A stretch of DNA of 64,000 bases, taken from assembly GCA_004168015.1 (NCBI GenBank), contig SEYW01000011.1, positions 56,656-120,655 on the forward strand, in the 5' to 3' direction. Under the pieces are notes generated by a model that saw nothing but the letters and a program-made list of their open reading frames with translations, did not search any database and was not told the DNA's origin. A program made the position numbers and the translations under genes. The DNA is from Methylolobus aquaticus (lineage in GTDB: Bacteria > Pseudomonadota > Gammaproteobacteria > Methylococcales > Methylococcaceae). Shown here in pieces: positions 50,583 to 58,457 of the stretch (the stretch's first letter is position 1; each line of letters begins with the position of its first letter).

Positions 50583-50605
50583 TGTGAAATTCTTCACAGT
50601 TTTTT
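50583..50605 (+). promoter_or_regulatory. Second CRP-type palindrome that is also a terminator-like hairpin
   Basis: TGTGA-AATTCT-TCACA (50583-50598) is a second perfect CRP-core match. The enclosing CTGTGAA-ATTC-TTCACAG (50582-50599) forms a 7-bp hairpin followed by TTTTTT (50600-50605), the form of an intrinsic terminator, 30 bp before the curlin ATG. Confidence 0.6.
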
Positions 50606-50634
50606 GGTCCTTGATTCCCCCCTGGAGAGCAGTC

Positions 50635-51687
50635 ATGAACACTTCAAGAACATTACTCGCCACCGCGATTGCGTTCGCACTCGGCAGTGGCTCAGCGATT
50701 GGCGGACCGAATACGTCATCCGTACAAGGTTCGGGCGGAGGCAACTACTCCACGACCACGACCACCGGGAGTACGGGTGACAGCGCCATCGACATCTATC
50801 AGGTCGGCGAAGGCACCGGTGCCGACGCTGCCGAACGAAACCAGGCCATTGTTACGCAAAGTGCGGCTAGCCAGACGGCGCGGATCGGCCAGGGCGCGAC
50901 ACGCCCCGTCGCCACCTGGGTTCCTGGGGATCCGACCAAAGGCAATGTGGCGACCATCACTCAGTCGGGCGGCGCCGGCAGCACGGCTTCGGTGTTCCAG
51001 AATGGCGGAACCAACACAGCCAGCGTCACGCAGAGTGGAACTGGTATCAAGACCGTTACGATGACTCAGGGCGCAGGTACGAACGTCGCGACGTTGACCC
51101 AATCCGGTGATGGTGCTCATGGAGCCACAATCACGCAGAGTGGTAGCAGCACGTTACACGCCTTATCGACCCAGAGCGGCGCCAATGCGAACACGCTGAC
51201 ACTCACTCAGACTGGCGGCACCGCACGCGTCAATCAGGACGGCTCGGGTGGCCACACGGCAACGCTGACGCAAAGCAACGGTTCGCTCACCGTGAATCAA
51301 ACCGGTGGTGGGGCGGGCGTGTTGGGCAACCAGGCGACCGTGACTGCTCTAAGCGGAGCAGGCAGCAGCCTGACCATCAACCAGTCCGGTACCAAGGGAC
51401 AGGTAACGGTTGACTCGATGAGTGGTGGCACCGCCGCATTCACTCAAAGCGGCGAGTCCAATACCTTGACTGCGACGAACGTCAGCCAGGGCTCAGTCGC
51501 AGTACTTCAGAGTGGTGACAACACGGTTGCAACGCTGGCCCATACCGGGACTGGAACGGGCAATCTGACGCAGTCGGGCAATTGGCAGGAGGCACAGTTC
51601 AGTGGAACGTCGGCGAATAGCTTTACCGGCACCTACTCCATCAGTGGGACCGCTGCAGCCCCCGCCAACATCGTAGCAAACTACTAA
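50635..51687 (+). CDS. Large curlin-like amyloid protein (first copy)
   Basis: The ATG at 50635 (GGAG 7 nt upstream) gives 350 residues with a signal peptide (RTLLATAIAFALGSGSAIG). The mature N-terminus has GSGGGNYS. Then come about 16-18 degenerate curlin-type repeats with the pattern x-A-T-hydrophobic-T-Q-S-G, such as VATITQSGG, TASVTQSG, VATLTQSGD and LTINQSG. The protein ends GTYSISGTAAAPANIVANY. It is more than twice the size of E. coli CsgA (151). Predicted extracellular amyloid, exported by the CsgEFG system encoded opposite. Its DNA is visibly less GC-rich than its neighbours and its paralogue. It could serve as nucleator or major subunit; this is not resolved. Confidence 0.88.
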   Translation: MNTSRTLLATAIAFALGSGSAIGGPNTSSVQGSGGGNYSTTTTTGSTGDSAIDIYQVGEGTGADAAERNQAIVTQSAASQTARIGQGATRPVATWVPGDPTKGNVATITQSGGAGSTASVFQNGGTNTASVTQSGTGIKTVTMTQGAGTNVATLTQSGDGAHGATITQSGSSTLHALSTQSGANANTLTLTQTGGTARVNQDGSGGHTATLTQSNGSLTVNQTGGGAGVLGNQATVTALSGAGSSLTINQSGTKGQVTVDSMSGGTAAFTQSGESNTLTATNVSQGSVAVLQSGDNTVATLAHTGTGTGNLTQSGNWQEAQFSGTSANSFTGTYSISGTAAAPANIVANY

Positions 51688-51796
51688 AGTCGGCTGACGC
51701 GGCGGGCCTCTTCAAACACCCACTGCCCGCCCTTAACTCCGGAAATCGAATCGGGCCAACGGAAGGCCCCCACCGACGCCGGCTGACGGCGTCCCA

Positions 51797-51839
51797 CCCG
51801 CCGGGGTCACGCGGCGCGACACCGCGCCGCCCCGGCGGG
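51797..51839 (+). terminator. Very stable GC hairpin between the two curlin genes
   Basis: Outer stem CCCGCCGGGG (51797-51806) / CCCCGGCGGG (51830-51839) encloses an inner stem GCGGCGCG (51811-51818) / CGCGCCGC (51823-51830), sharing one base. No T-run follows. It lies about 40 bp before the second curlin and may stop read-through or set differential mRNA stability. Confidence 0.6.
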
Positions 51840-51879
51840 GCGACAAGAACAAACAGACACGCCCTTCGGGGACTCCAAC

Positions 51880-53205
51880 ATGAACGGATCGCGCACGCTG
51901 CTCGCCGCAGCGGTTTCTTTCGGCCTGACCGGCGGCCCCGCCTCGGCGGCGCCGAACCAGTCCACGGTCGGCGGCTCGGGCGGCGGCAACTACTCGGCGA
52001 CCGACCAGAGCGGAAGCAGCCAGGACAGCGCGATAGAGCTCTACCAAGTCGGCAACGGCGACGGTAGCACCCCCTTGCAGCAGAACCGCGCCCTCGTGAC
52101 GCAGCGCGCCCAAGGCCAGCAGGCGTTCGTCGGCCAGGGCTACACCCACCCCAGCGGCTGGGTGCCAGGCGACGCGACGACCCACAACCTCGCAACAATC
52201 GAACAGGTCGCGGCCATCGGCAGCCGCGTCGACGTGTTCCAGACCGCGAGCGGCAACACTGCAACGCTCAGTCAGTCCGGCGCCGGCCAGCACCGCGTGA
52301 CGCTGACCCAGGGCGCCGGCGGCAACGCCGCGACGCTGACGCAGTCCGGCGCGGGCAGCCACACCGCGACGATCACGCAGAGTGGCGGCAGCACGCTGCA
52401 CGCGCTGTCGACCCAGAGCGGCCCGAACGCGAACAATCTGGCGCTGGTCCAGAGTGGCGGCACGGCGCGCGTCAACCAGGACGGAGAAGGCGGCCACACC
52501 GCGAATTTGACGCAAAGCGGCGGCTCCTTGACGCTGAACCAGACCGGCGGCGGCGCCAGTGGGCTGGGCAATGCGGCGACGGTCGCGAGCCTGAGCGGCG
52601 GTACCCTGGGAATCAACCAGTCGGGCACCTCCGGGCAGGCGACCGTCTACGCGATGAGTGGGGGCACCGCCTCGCTGAACCAGTCCGGAGCGGGCGACCG
52701 GATCACGGTCGGCACCGCGCTCGGCGGCGGCGTGTCCGACACCGCCTCGCTGACGACCTACCAGCAGGCCCTGGGCAGCAACAAGCGGATCGCCGTGGAC
52801 AGCCTGAGCAATGGCGCGATCCTGACGATCACCCAGGCGGCCGACTCGGCCTACGCGCACGTCGTCAGCATGAGCGGCGGCACGGCCGACGTCAGCCAGA
52901 CGGGTTCCAACGCCAGCGTGACGATCAACTCGATGAGCGGCGGCGCGCTGAACACCGTGCAGAGCGGGGCCAACAACAGCATCGTCGTCGAGGCGATGGT
53001 GGCCGGGAATGTGACGCTGTCGCAGACCGGCAACAACAACCAGGCCACGCTGACGCAGACCGGCAACGCGGCCGCCACCAGCCTGACCCAGTCCGGCGAC
53101 TACCAGAGCGCAACGTTCAACGGGACGTCGACGAACAACTTCACGGGTACTTACACGATCTCCGGTACGGCCGGCGCACCGGCAGTGATCGTCGCCGATT
53201 ACTGA
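51880..53205 (+). CDS. Large curlin-like amyloid protein (second copy)
   Basis: A 441-residue paralogue of the preceding gene. Signal peptide RTLLAAAVSFGLTGGPASA is followed by GSGGGNYS and about 20 or more curlin-type repeats (ATLTQSGAG, ATITQSGG, LTLNQTGG, ATLTQTGN). It shares with copy one the blocks STLHALSTQSG, GGTARVNQDG and the C-terminal GTYTISGTAGAPAVIVADY. It has an extra central segment (ITVGTALGGGVSDTASL to VVSMSGGTADVSQTG). Its codons are typical GC-rich, unlike copy one. The start has GGGGA upstream, and a CCC-TTCG-GGG mini-hairpin (51862-51871) overlaps that ribosome-binding site. Predicted extracellular fibre subunit. Confidence 0.88.
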   Translation: MNGSRTLLAAAVSFGLTGGPASAAPNQSTVGGSGGGNYSATDQSGSSQDSAIELYQVGNGDGSTPLQQNRALVTQRAQGQQAFVGQGYTHPSGWVPGDATTHNLATIEQVAAIGSRVDVFQTASGNTATLSQSGAGQHRVTLTQGAGGNAATLTQSGAGSHTATITQSGGSTLHALSTQSGPNANNLALVQSGGTARVNQDGEGGHTANLTQSGGSLTLNQTGGGASGLGNAATVASLSGGTLGINQSGTSGQATVYAMSGGTASLNQSGAGDRITVGTALGGGVSDTASLTTYQQALGSNKRIAVDSLSNGAILTITQAADSAYAHVVSMSGGTADVSQTGSNASVTINSMSGGALNTVQSGANNSIVVEAMVAGNVTLSQTGNNNQATLTQTGNAAATSLTQSGDYQSATFNGTSTNNFTGTYTISGTAGAPAVIVADY

Positions 53206-53207
53206 CC

Positions 53208-53240
53208 CGGGCCCGGGGCAGCGGTCACGCCTCGGGCCCG
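53208..53240. terminator. Hairpin after the second curlin gene
   Basis: CGGGCCCGGGG (53208-53218) pairs with CCTCGGGCCCG (53230-53240) with one mismatch, 2 nt after the curlin stop. It lies between convergent curlin and csgG genes and can act on both strands. No T-run. Confidence 0.5.
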
Positions 53241-53372
53241 CGCGCCGGCCCACTTCGCTGTCGCGCGAGGGCCTCCGCAAAGGTCCTCCCGCGCGCTTTC
53301 CGATGTACGTAGCCGCAGGCCAAACCCGATCGTACCCGTCGACGCGGTCAGGGTGGCGCCCAGCCAGCCCGC

Positions 53373-54320
53373 TCACCGCGCGGCGGCCGGTTGTGCTGCC
53401 TCGGTGCGGGTCGTAAAGCCGCTCAGTTCCCCGTCCTCGTCGTAAACGGGAACGGGTTTGACCTGCTTTTGCTCTTCGTATTTGGCGATCAATTGCTTGC
53501 CGCGCTCGGGGTCGGCGAAATTCCAGATGCCGTCTAGCGCGCCTTCCATGACCAGCGCGTACACCCCCTGCTCGATGGCCTCCTGCACCGACATCTGGGG
53601 CGGTTCGTTGCTGCTGTAGCCGGCCTCGGCCTCGAGCAGGTTCTGGTAGCTGACGAACTTGAACACGTTCGCATCCAGCCGGATGGAGAAAATGGTCTTC
53701 CGGGTCTCGACCGACTTCAGGATACGCCCGTCCTTGACCGATACCAGGCGCAGATAGATCGTGACCGCATCCCGGGAAAACTCTGTGTTGCCGCCAATTC
53801 CGAGATAACGCGCCCCAAGCCCCCCTGTCAGTAGATTCGTCTCATAGCTGATGACGCCCCCGTCGAGCAGCAGGGGCGAGTACAGTAACGGCGGCAACGG
53901 TGGAACGCGTTCGAGTTCCTCCTGGCTCATGTACTGCAGGCGGGTCTGCCGAATGATCTTGCGTTCGTTCAGAATGTTGGGCAGCGATTCCCGTTCCAGC
54001 ACCGTGAACCAGCTACCGTTGCCGGCATCCTCGAGCGCCTTGATCAGCATCGAAGTCGCGCCCTGGGTGATCGCGGTGGAATAGTTGACCGCACCGGCCT
54101 GGAACCGGTATTGACCGGTCTGGTCGCGAAATTTGTAGACGGTGACGACGATCTTCTGGGCCGGCGGCGGCAGCGAGATCAGGTCGTCGATGACCTGCGT
54201 GTGCCAACCGGTTTCGGGCTTGGATGAGCGGAACGGCTTGATTTTGGAAGTGCAGCCGGCAACGGCGACGATGACGGCAAACAGAAAGAAACAGCAACGG
54301 GCTGCCGATATGGGCAACAT
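53373..54320 (-). CDS. csgG: Curli secretion channel lipoprotein CsgG
   Basis: A 315-residue outer-membrane lipoprotein. The lipobox is VAVAGC-TS. The CsgG core carries KIVVTVYKFRDQTGQY, STAITQGATSMLIKALEDAG, WFTVLERESLPNILNERKII (diagnostic), LLDGGVISYETN and RLVSVKDGRILKSVETRKTI. The C-terminus extends by about 35 residues beyond E. coli CsgG (277), ending TEAAQPAAAR. It forms the nonameric curlin export pore. Last gene of the csgE-csgF-csgG minus-strand operon. Confidence 0.97.
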   Translation of the reverse strand: MLPISAARCCFFLFAVIVAVAGCTSKIKPFRSSKPETGWHTQVIDDLISLPPPAQKIVVTVYKFRDQTGQYRFQAGAVNYSTAITQGATSMLIKALEDAGNGSWFTVLERESLPNILNERKIIRQTRLQYMSQEELERVPPLPPLLYSPLLLDGGVISYETNLLTGGLGARYLGIGGNTEFSRDAVTIYLRLVSVKDGRILKSVETRKTIFSIRLDANVFKFVSYQNLLEAEAGYSSNEPPQMSVQEAIEQGVYALVMEGALDGIWNFADPERGKQLIAKYEEQKQVKPVPVYDEDGELSGFTTRTEAAQPAAAR

Positions 54321-54377
54321 GGTAGTCTAGGACAATCGGCCGCCGCCGCCCTCCGGCCGCGGCGGCGCATGATCGAG

Positions 54378-54836
54378 CTATAGGTTGGGAACATCGAGGA
54401 CCGTCCTGTTCCCCGTCGCATTGTCGATGATCGTGACGCGGGTCGCGGTGGACCCTACGCCGCCTTCCAGCATGATTGTGTTGACGCCGGTATTGAACAC
54501 GGAGTTCGTTCCCTCCGTCGTCGTGCCGGTGCCGGTCCCGACGGCCTGGTCGACCAACCGGTTGGCGAGCCGATTCAAGAGCAAGGCATTGAACTGCTCG
54601 GCGAACAGGTTGGCGCTGGTCTTGGCTGCAGTCGTCGTGTTCGAAGTCGTTGTCTTGGTCGTCGGCGCCTTGAACTTGTTGATCGCATTCGCGCCCGACA
54701 TCAGGTTCGAATAGTTGAAGGGATTGCCACCGAAATCCGGGTTGACGAAGCTGTGCACCAGTTCGGAACCGTGGGCGACGGGCAGCGCCAGCAGTGCGAC
54801 CGCGAGTGCCCTAAGCATTTGCGTAAACATGGCCAT
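54378..54836 (-). CDS. csgF: Curli assembly factor CsgF
   Basis: A 152-residue exported protein. Signal peptide MLRALAVALLALPVAHG is followed by the CsgF N-terminal hallmark VHSFVNPDFGGNPFNYSNLM, which plugs the CsgG channel. A Thr/Lys-rich stretch (KAPTTKTTTSNTTTAAKT) and a C-terminal RVTIIDNATGNRTVLDVP follow. It couples secretion to nucleation at the cell surface. It lies 57 bp before csgG. Confidence 0.95.
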   Translation of the reverse strand: MAMFTQMLRALAVALLALPVAHGSELVHSFVNPDFGGNPFNYSNLMSGANAINKFKAPTTKTTTSNTTTAAKTSANLFAEQFNALLLNRLANRLVDQAVGTGTGTTTEGTNSVFNTGVNTIMLEGGVGSTATRVTIIDNATGNRTVLDVPNL

Positions 54837-54886
54837 TCTCCTGTCGATGAATCGACGCCAAGCGAACCGCAGTACGGCTCGTCGGC

Positions 54887-55384
54887 TCAGTAAAGCCCGC
54901 CTTCGTCACTCTGCAGGTACGTGTTCTTCAGTAGCTGACGGATATCCTTGGCAACGGCTGCCGCGGCGGTCCGGATGTCCTCGAAGCGCGGCGTCACGTA
55001 ACTTTCCCACATTGGCGAATCATTCAGCGTCACCCGGATCAGGCTGCCGCGAATGGGATCGAACAACTCGCTAACCTTGATGTCGTAGCTGACACCCTCG
55101 ATCGGCCGCCAGGCATGGGTAAACGCGTCGAAGAATTCGTGGCCGAACTTCGTGACCGTTTGATCGGTCATTAGCCCCTGGATCTCCAAGCCGCCTTCCA
55201 GCCCTGAATCGGACTCGAGGACACCCTCGTCGATGAAGTCTTCGTGTGGCGCGGGCCGCGCGGGAACTTGCGGCTTGGCCGACGGGGCATTCTCCGTGTT
55301 GCCGGCTGCGGTCGCGAGGTTCGCGGTGAGAAAAAGCAAAGCCAGCCAAATCAGCTGCTTCCCGACTTTCCTGCTCATCGTCAA
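54887..55384 (-). CDS. csgE: Curli secretion specificity factor CsgE
   Basis: A 165-residue periplasmic protein. Signal peptide LIWLALLFLTANLATA is followed by GLEIQGLMTDQTVTKFGHEF, a CsgE hallmark, then LFDPIRGSLIRVTLNDSPMW. The C-terminal half has VAKDIRQLLKNTYLQ. An unusual ~35-residue acidic/Pro-rich linker follows the signal. It caps CsgG and gives substrate specificity. First gene of the csgEFG operon. Confidence 0.94.
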   Translation of the reverse strand: MTMSRKVGKQLIWLALLFLTANLATAAGNTENAPSAKPQVPARPAPHEDFIDEGVLESDSGLEGGLEIQGLMTDQTVTKFGHEFFDAFTHAWRPIEGVSYDIKVSELFDPIRGSLIRVTLNDSPMWESYVTPRFEDIRTAAAAVAKDIRQLLKNTYLQSDEGGLY

Positions 55385-55522
55385 CCCCTACTACCGACCG
55401 CTAAACTATAGCGCATATTGCGTATTCCCGGGGCAGGTTTTGGCAGCGGCTACAACCACGCGGCCGCCGTTCCGGACGAGTGCGAATAGTGCTGCGCGGA
55501 AAGCCCGCAAGCGCTGCAACCG

Positions 55523-56062
55523 TCAGCGCCGGAACCACTGTCGTGGATCGTACCAAGGGCCATCGTCCCGCTCGTCCTTGCGAAACTCCCACGGCGGCAC
55601 CGGACGGGCTTTTGCCCACAGGCCGAGCCGGGCCCGTCGCGCTGCAGCCTCGGCGGCCAAATAGCGTTCATCCTTGCCGTATCTGCGGTAGACCCAGGCC
55701 ATACCGCGAGCCACCTGCTCCAGATTGATGTCGTAACCGCCCCACAAGACCTTGCCGACCAGGCGGTGATAGCGATCGACCGTTGTGACCTCGATGGAAA
55801 CGTCGCGCTTGTAGACCAGTTGGGACAGCGACTGCTTTGAACGCGAGCCGTAGTCCTGGTTCTTCTCCGGTGCATCGATCAGGTGCAACCGGATGCGGTA
55901 CTCGCGGCGATACCGGTCGAGAACCGTCAGCGTATCGCCGTCATGCACCGCAACGACCCGCCCCTGAAGCACGGTACTAGCAACCGCCGCCAAGGGCGTC
56001 AGCGGCAGCAGGCATGACAGCATCACCCGCGCTGCGAATCGGCGCAATCGTCTGAAATTCAT
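55523..56062 (-). CDS. Secreted thermonuclease (SNase family)
   Basis: The ATG at 56062 gives 179 residues with a signal peptide (RVMLSCLLPLTPLAAVAS). The SNase active site is present: VVAVHDGDTLTVL (Ca-binding Asp), YRIRLHLIDAPEKNQ (arginine and glutamate) and DRYHRLVGKVLWGG (second arginine). RARLGLWAKARPVPPWEFRK closes the fold. It would degrade extracellular or periplasmic DNA or RNA. Its place directly upstream of the curli operon on the same strand suggests a role in biofilm eDNA turnover, as inference. The longer frame to 56170 lacks a signal peptide. Confidence 0.9.
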   Translation of the reverse strand: MNFRRLRRFAARVMLSCLLPLTPLAAVASTVLQGRVVAVHDGDTLTVLDRYRREYRIRLHLIDAPEKNQDYGSRSKQSLSQLVYKRDVSIEVTTVDRYHRLVGKVLWGGYDINLEQVARGMAWVYRRYGKDERYLAAEAAARRARLGLWAKARPVPPWEFRKDERDDGPWYDPRQWFRR

Positions 56063-56212
56063 TTCGCTGTGCCAGGGACCCGTTGGAACGAAGCGGAAGT
56101 ATAGGCGTACGGCCACAACCTCGCAGCGAACGCTCACCCGTTGATGGCGAATGGGTGCCAGGGATGTCACTCCGGGGGAATGGCGCTATGATCCGGGACA
56201 ATCCGCACAACC

Positions 56213-57826
56213 GTGATCGCCATGCACAACAGCGCCTACCGACACTCTGTTCGATCCGGCCGCCGCAGAACCGGCGCGAACCGCAGCCTGCTGCTGGCCG
56301 GCGTGCTGGTCGCGCTGATTCCGGTAGCCCACGCCCAACGCCCGGCACCACCGCCCAAGTCCGAAGCCGGCGGCGCGCTGGACCTTCGGTATCATGATGC
56401 AACGCTCGCCGATCTGGCGCGGGATGCGCAACAGCTGGGGGGCATCGCCATCACTGTCCCCGCGGCGCTGAAGCGCGATGTGCTCAAACGCGATGCCCGA
56501 GCTGCCAGCTGGGCGGACGGTCTCGCCGATCTGCTGGGTGATTACAACTACATCGCCGTGCGCTCGCCGGCTGGCAGGCTCGAGCGCATCGTGATCCAGG
56601 CTCGGCAGAACCCCAACGCGCGGCCGCAGGCAGCCGCCAAGCAGCCCATGGGAACCGGCGCGGCCTTGTTCGAAGTCGATGCGAGTGCATTGAACAAGCC
56701 CGTGCCCAAAGCGCTGGCCAGTCTCAACCCGCATGCCATCACGCCGATCAAATTGTCGGTCGAGCGCCTCGCAAGCATGAAGCCGGGCGACACCCTGTCG
56801 GTTCGGCTCGGCGATCGCGCCTACAAGCTCGTGCATGACCACGCCCAGCGTCACGATACCGGCGACACGAGCTGGATCGCCTACGTCGAGCAGGACGGGA
56901 CAGCGTTCCGGGCGGTTCTGACCTACCGCGCCGACGGTGCGCTGACCGGGCAGATCAACACCGCCCGAGGCCTGTTTCAGATCATCCAGTTCGACGAGAA
57001 AACCTGGGTAATCGATATCAAGGCCTCGGGTCTCGGGGCCGGTAGCCTCGACGAGGATCAGCGCAGCTTTCCCACCGGCGGGGGAAAAGCCACCGCCGCC
57101 GTCGCCGACGGCCGGCCGGCGACGGCACAGTCGCGCGCGACCGTCGACCTTATGGTGCTGTACACGCACGAACCCGGACCTCACCCCGTGATGCGGGCCA
57201 GTCACCTCACCGCGGTCACGCAGCAGGCGTTCACGGACAGCGGTGCCTTCGTGAACCTGAGGCTGGTGCGAACGGAGCGCGTCGACTACACCGACAACAA
57301 CGCGAACTTTTCCGCCCTGCAGGATCTGACCCGCAACCGCATCGGCACGGACGTCCACGCCCTGCGCTCACGTTACGGCGCGGACATGGTGGTTTTGCTG
57401 CGCCCTTTCCACTCGTCGGCCCAGGGCAGCTGCGGCGTCAGCTGGATCGGCGGCTCCAACGGCTTGCCGCTGACCCCTGCCGCAGGGTTCGCGGTCGTCT
57501 CGGACGGCTTCGACGACCGCTACTTCTGCCATGAGTACACCTTCGCGCATGAACTCGGGCACGCCTTCGGCAACGTTCATGATGCGGACTTGTCCCCACC
57601 CGGCATCTTTCCGTTTTCCTACGCCTGGGCCGTGCCCGGCAAGTTCGCGACGATCATGAGCTATCTGTTCGATGTCGCGCCCCTGGTCGGCAAGTTCGCG
57701 AATCCGGCCGTCGCGTGCACCGACAAGGGTCTGCCCTGCGGCCGCAAGGATATTGCCGACAATGCCCGGACGATCAACCTGACCGCGCCGATCATTGCCG
57801 GGTTCATGCCAACCGCGGCCGACTGA
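56213..57826 (+). CDS. Exported STN-like domain-metzincin metalloprotease fusion
   Basis: From GTG 56213 (or ATG 56222) the protein has about 537 residues. A signal peptide (SLLLAGVLVALIPVAHA) is followed by a domain resembling STN (secretin/TonB short N-terminal), with LDLRYHDATLADLARDAQQL and DLLGDYNYIAV (about 50-115). A middle beta-rich domain has TSWIAYVEQDGTAFRAVLTY. The C-terminal reprolysin-like metzincin has DLMVLYTHEPG, MVVLLRPFHSSAQGSCG, the zinc site HELGHAFGNVHD (first His 446) and the Met-turn TIMSYLF. All zinc ligands are present. A secreted peptidase with unknown target. The STN-like domain in a protease is unusual. Confidence 0.85.
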   Translation: MIAMHNSAYRHSVRSGRRRTGANRSLLLAGVLVALIPVAHAQRPAPPPKSEAGGALDLRYHDATLADLARDAQQLGGIAITVPAALKRDVLKRDARAASWADGLADLLGDYNYIAVRSPAGRLERIVIQARQNPNARPQAAAKQPMGTGAALFEVDASALNKPVPKALASLNPHAITPIKLSVERLASMKPGDTLSVRLGDRAYKLVHDHAQRHDTGDTSWIAYVEQDGTAFRAVLTYRADGALTGQINTARGLFQIIQFDEKTWVIDIKASGLGAGSLDEDQRSFPTGGGKATAAVADGRPATAQSRATVDLMVLYTHEPGPHPVMRASHLTAVTQQAFTDSGAFVNLRLVRTERVDYTDNNANFSALQDLTRNRIGTDVHALRSRYGADMVVLLRPFHSSAQGSCGVSWIGGSNGLPLTPAAGFAVVSDGFDDRYFCHEYTFAHELGHAFGNVHDADLSPPGIFPFSYAWAVPGKFATIMSYLFDVAPLVGKFANPAVACTDKGLPCGRKDIADNARTINLTAPIIAGFMPTAAD

Positions 57827-57839
57827 GAGACGCAAGCCC

Positions 57840-58457
57840 TCAGAACCGCCGCGGCGCGCGCCGGTAAGGTTCGATCCCGGCCCGAACGAGCGGCAGATAG
57901 CGATGCAGCCGATACCAGCGCGGGTACGCGCGGGTGAAGCAAAGCGCCGTTACGAGCAACGCCACACCTGCCGCACCGGAAAGCATCCGCTGGCTCAGGG
58001 AACCAGCGGCGGTCAGGGCGTGCAGCGCGGCGGTCGCCGCGAAGCCGGCTCCCCACACCCCTGTGATGACCTGGTTCACCCGCAGGAAATGACGGTCATG
58101 CCACCAATCGGGGCCGACGGCCTGCCGCGCGTACTGCAAGGTAAAGGGTTGGCCGACCAGACTGGAGCCCAGCGCGAGGACCGCCAGCAGCGACGGCAAC
58201 CAGGCAGACCGCAACGCCCTCCATTCGCTCAAGGCTTGGCAGCACTCATCGACAGCCACGGCGACGAAAAACGTCAGAATCGCCAGATCGGGAAGCTTGA
58301 CCTCGCGCCACCGTCGCAGCCGCAGGACGATGAGCGCCACACCCGCCGCCATTGCACCGGCCAGGGGCTGCTCCAGGGCAGCAGCAATCCCGTAAAGCAT
58401 CCACGGCAGCACCGCGACCCGCAGATCACGGACGAATTCAGCCGGAGGCGCCGTCAC
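57840..58457 (-). CDS. Uncharacterised multi-pass membrane protein
   Basis: A 205-residue protein with about five hydrophobic segments (VAVLPWMLYGIAAAL, AGAMAAGVALIVL, LAILTFFVAVAVD, LPSLLAVLALGSSLVG, VITGVWGAGFAATAALHAL, SGAAGVALLVTALCF) and a cytosolic block FTLQYARQAVGPDWWHDRHF. I do not recognise the family. Its start overlaps the stop of the UbiE-like methyltransferase by 4 bp (58454-58457), so the two genes are co-expressed. Confidence 0.7.
   Translation of the reverse strand: MTAPPAEFVRDLRVAVLPWMLYGIAAALEQPLAGAMAAGVALIVLRLRRWREVKLPDLAILTFFVAVAVDECCQALSEWRALRSAWLPSLLAVLALGSSLVGQPFTLQYARQAVGPDWWHDRHFLRVNQVITGVWGAGFAATAALHALTAAGSLSQRMLSGAAGVALLVTALCFTRAYPRWYRLHRYLPLVRAGIEPYRRAPRRF

Noticed and set aside
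51733..53376. 547-codon minus-strand open frame opposite the second curlin gene
   Set aside because: It is the antisense shadow of a repetitive GC-rich gene. The translation is Arg/Ala/Gly-rich with repeated patterns mirroring the curlin repeats and shows no family motifs.
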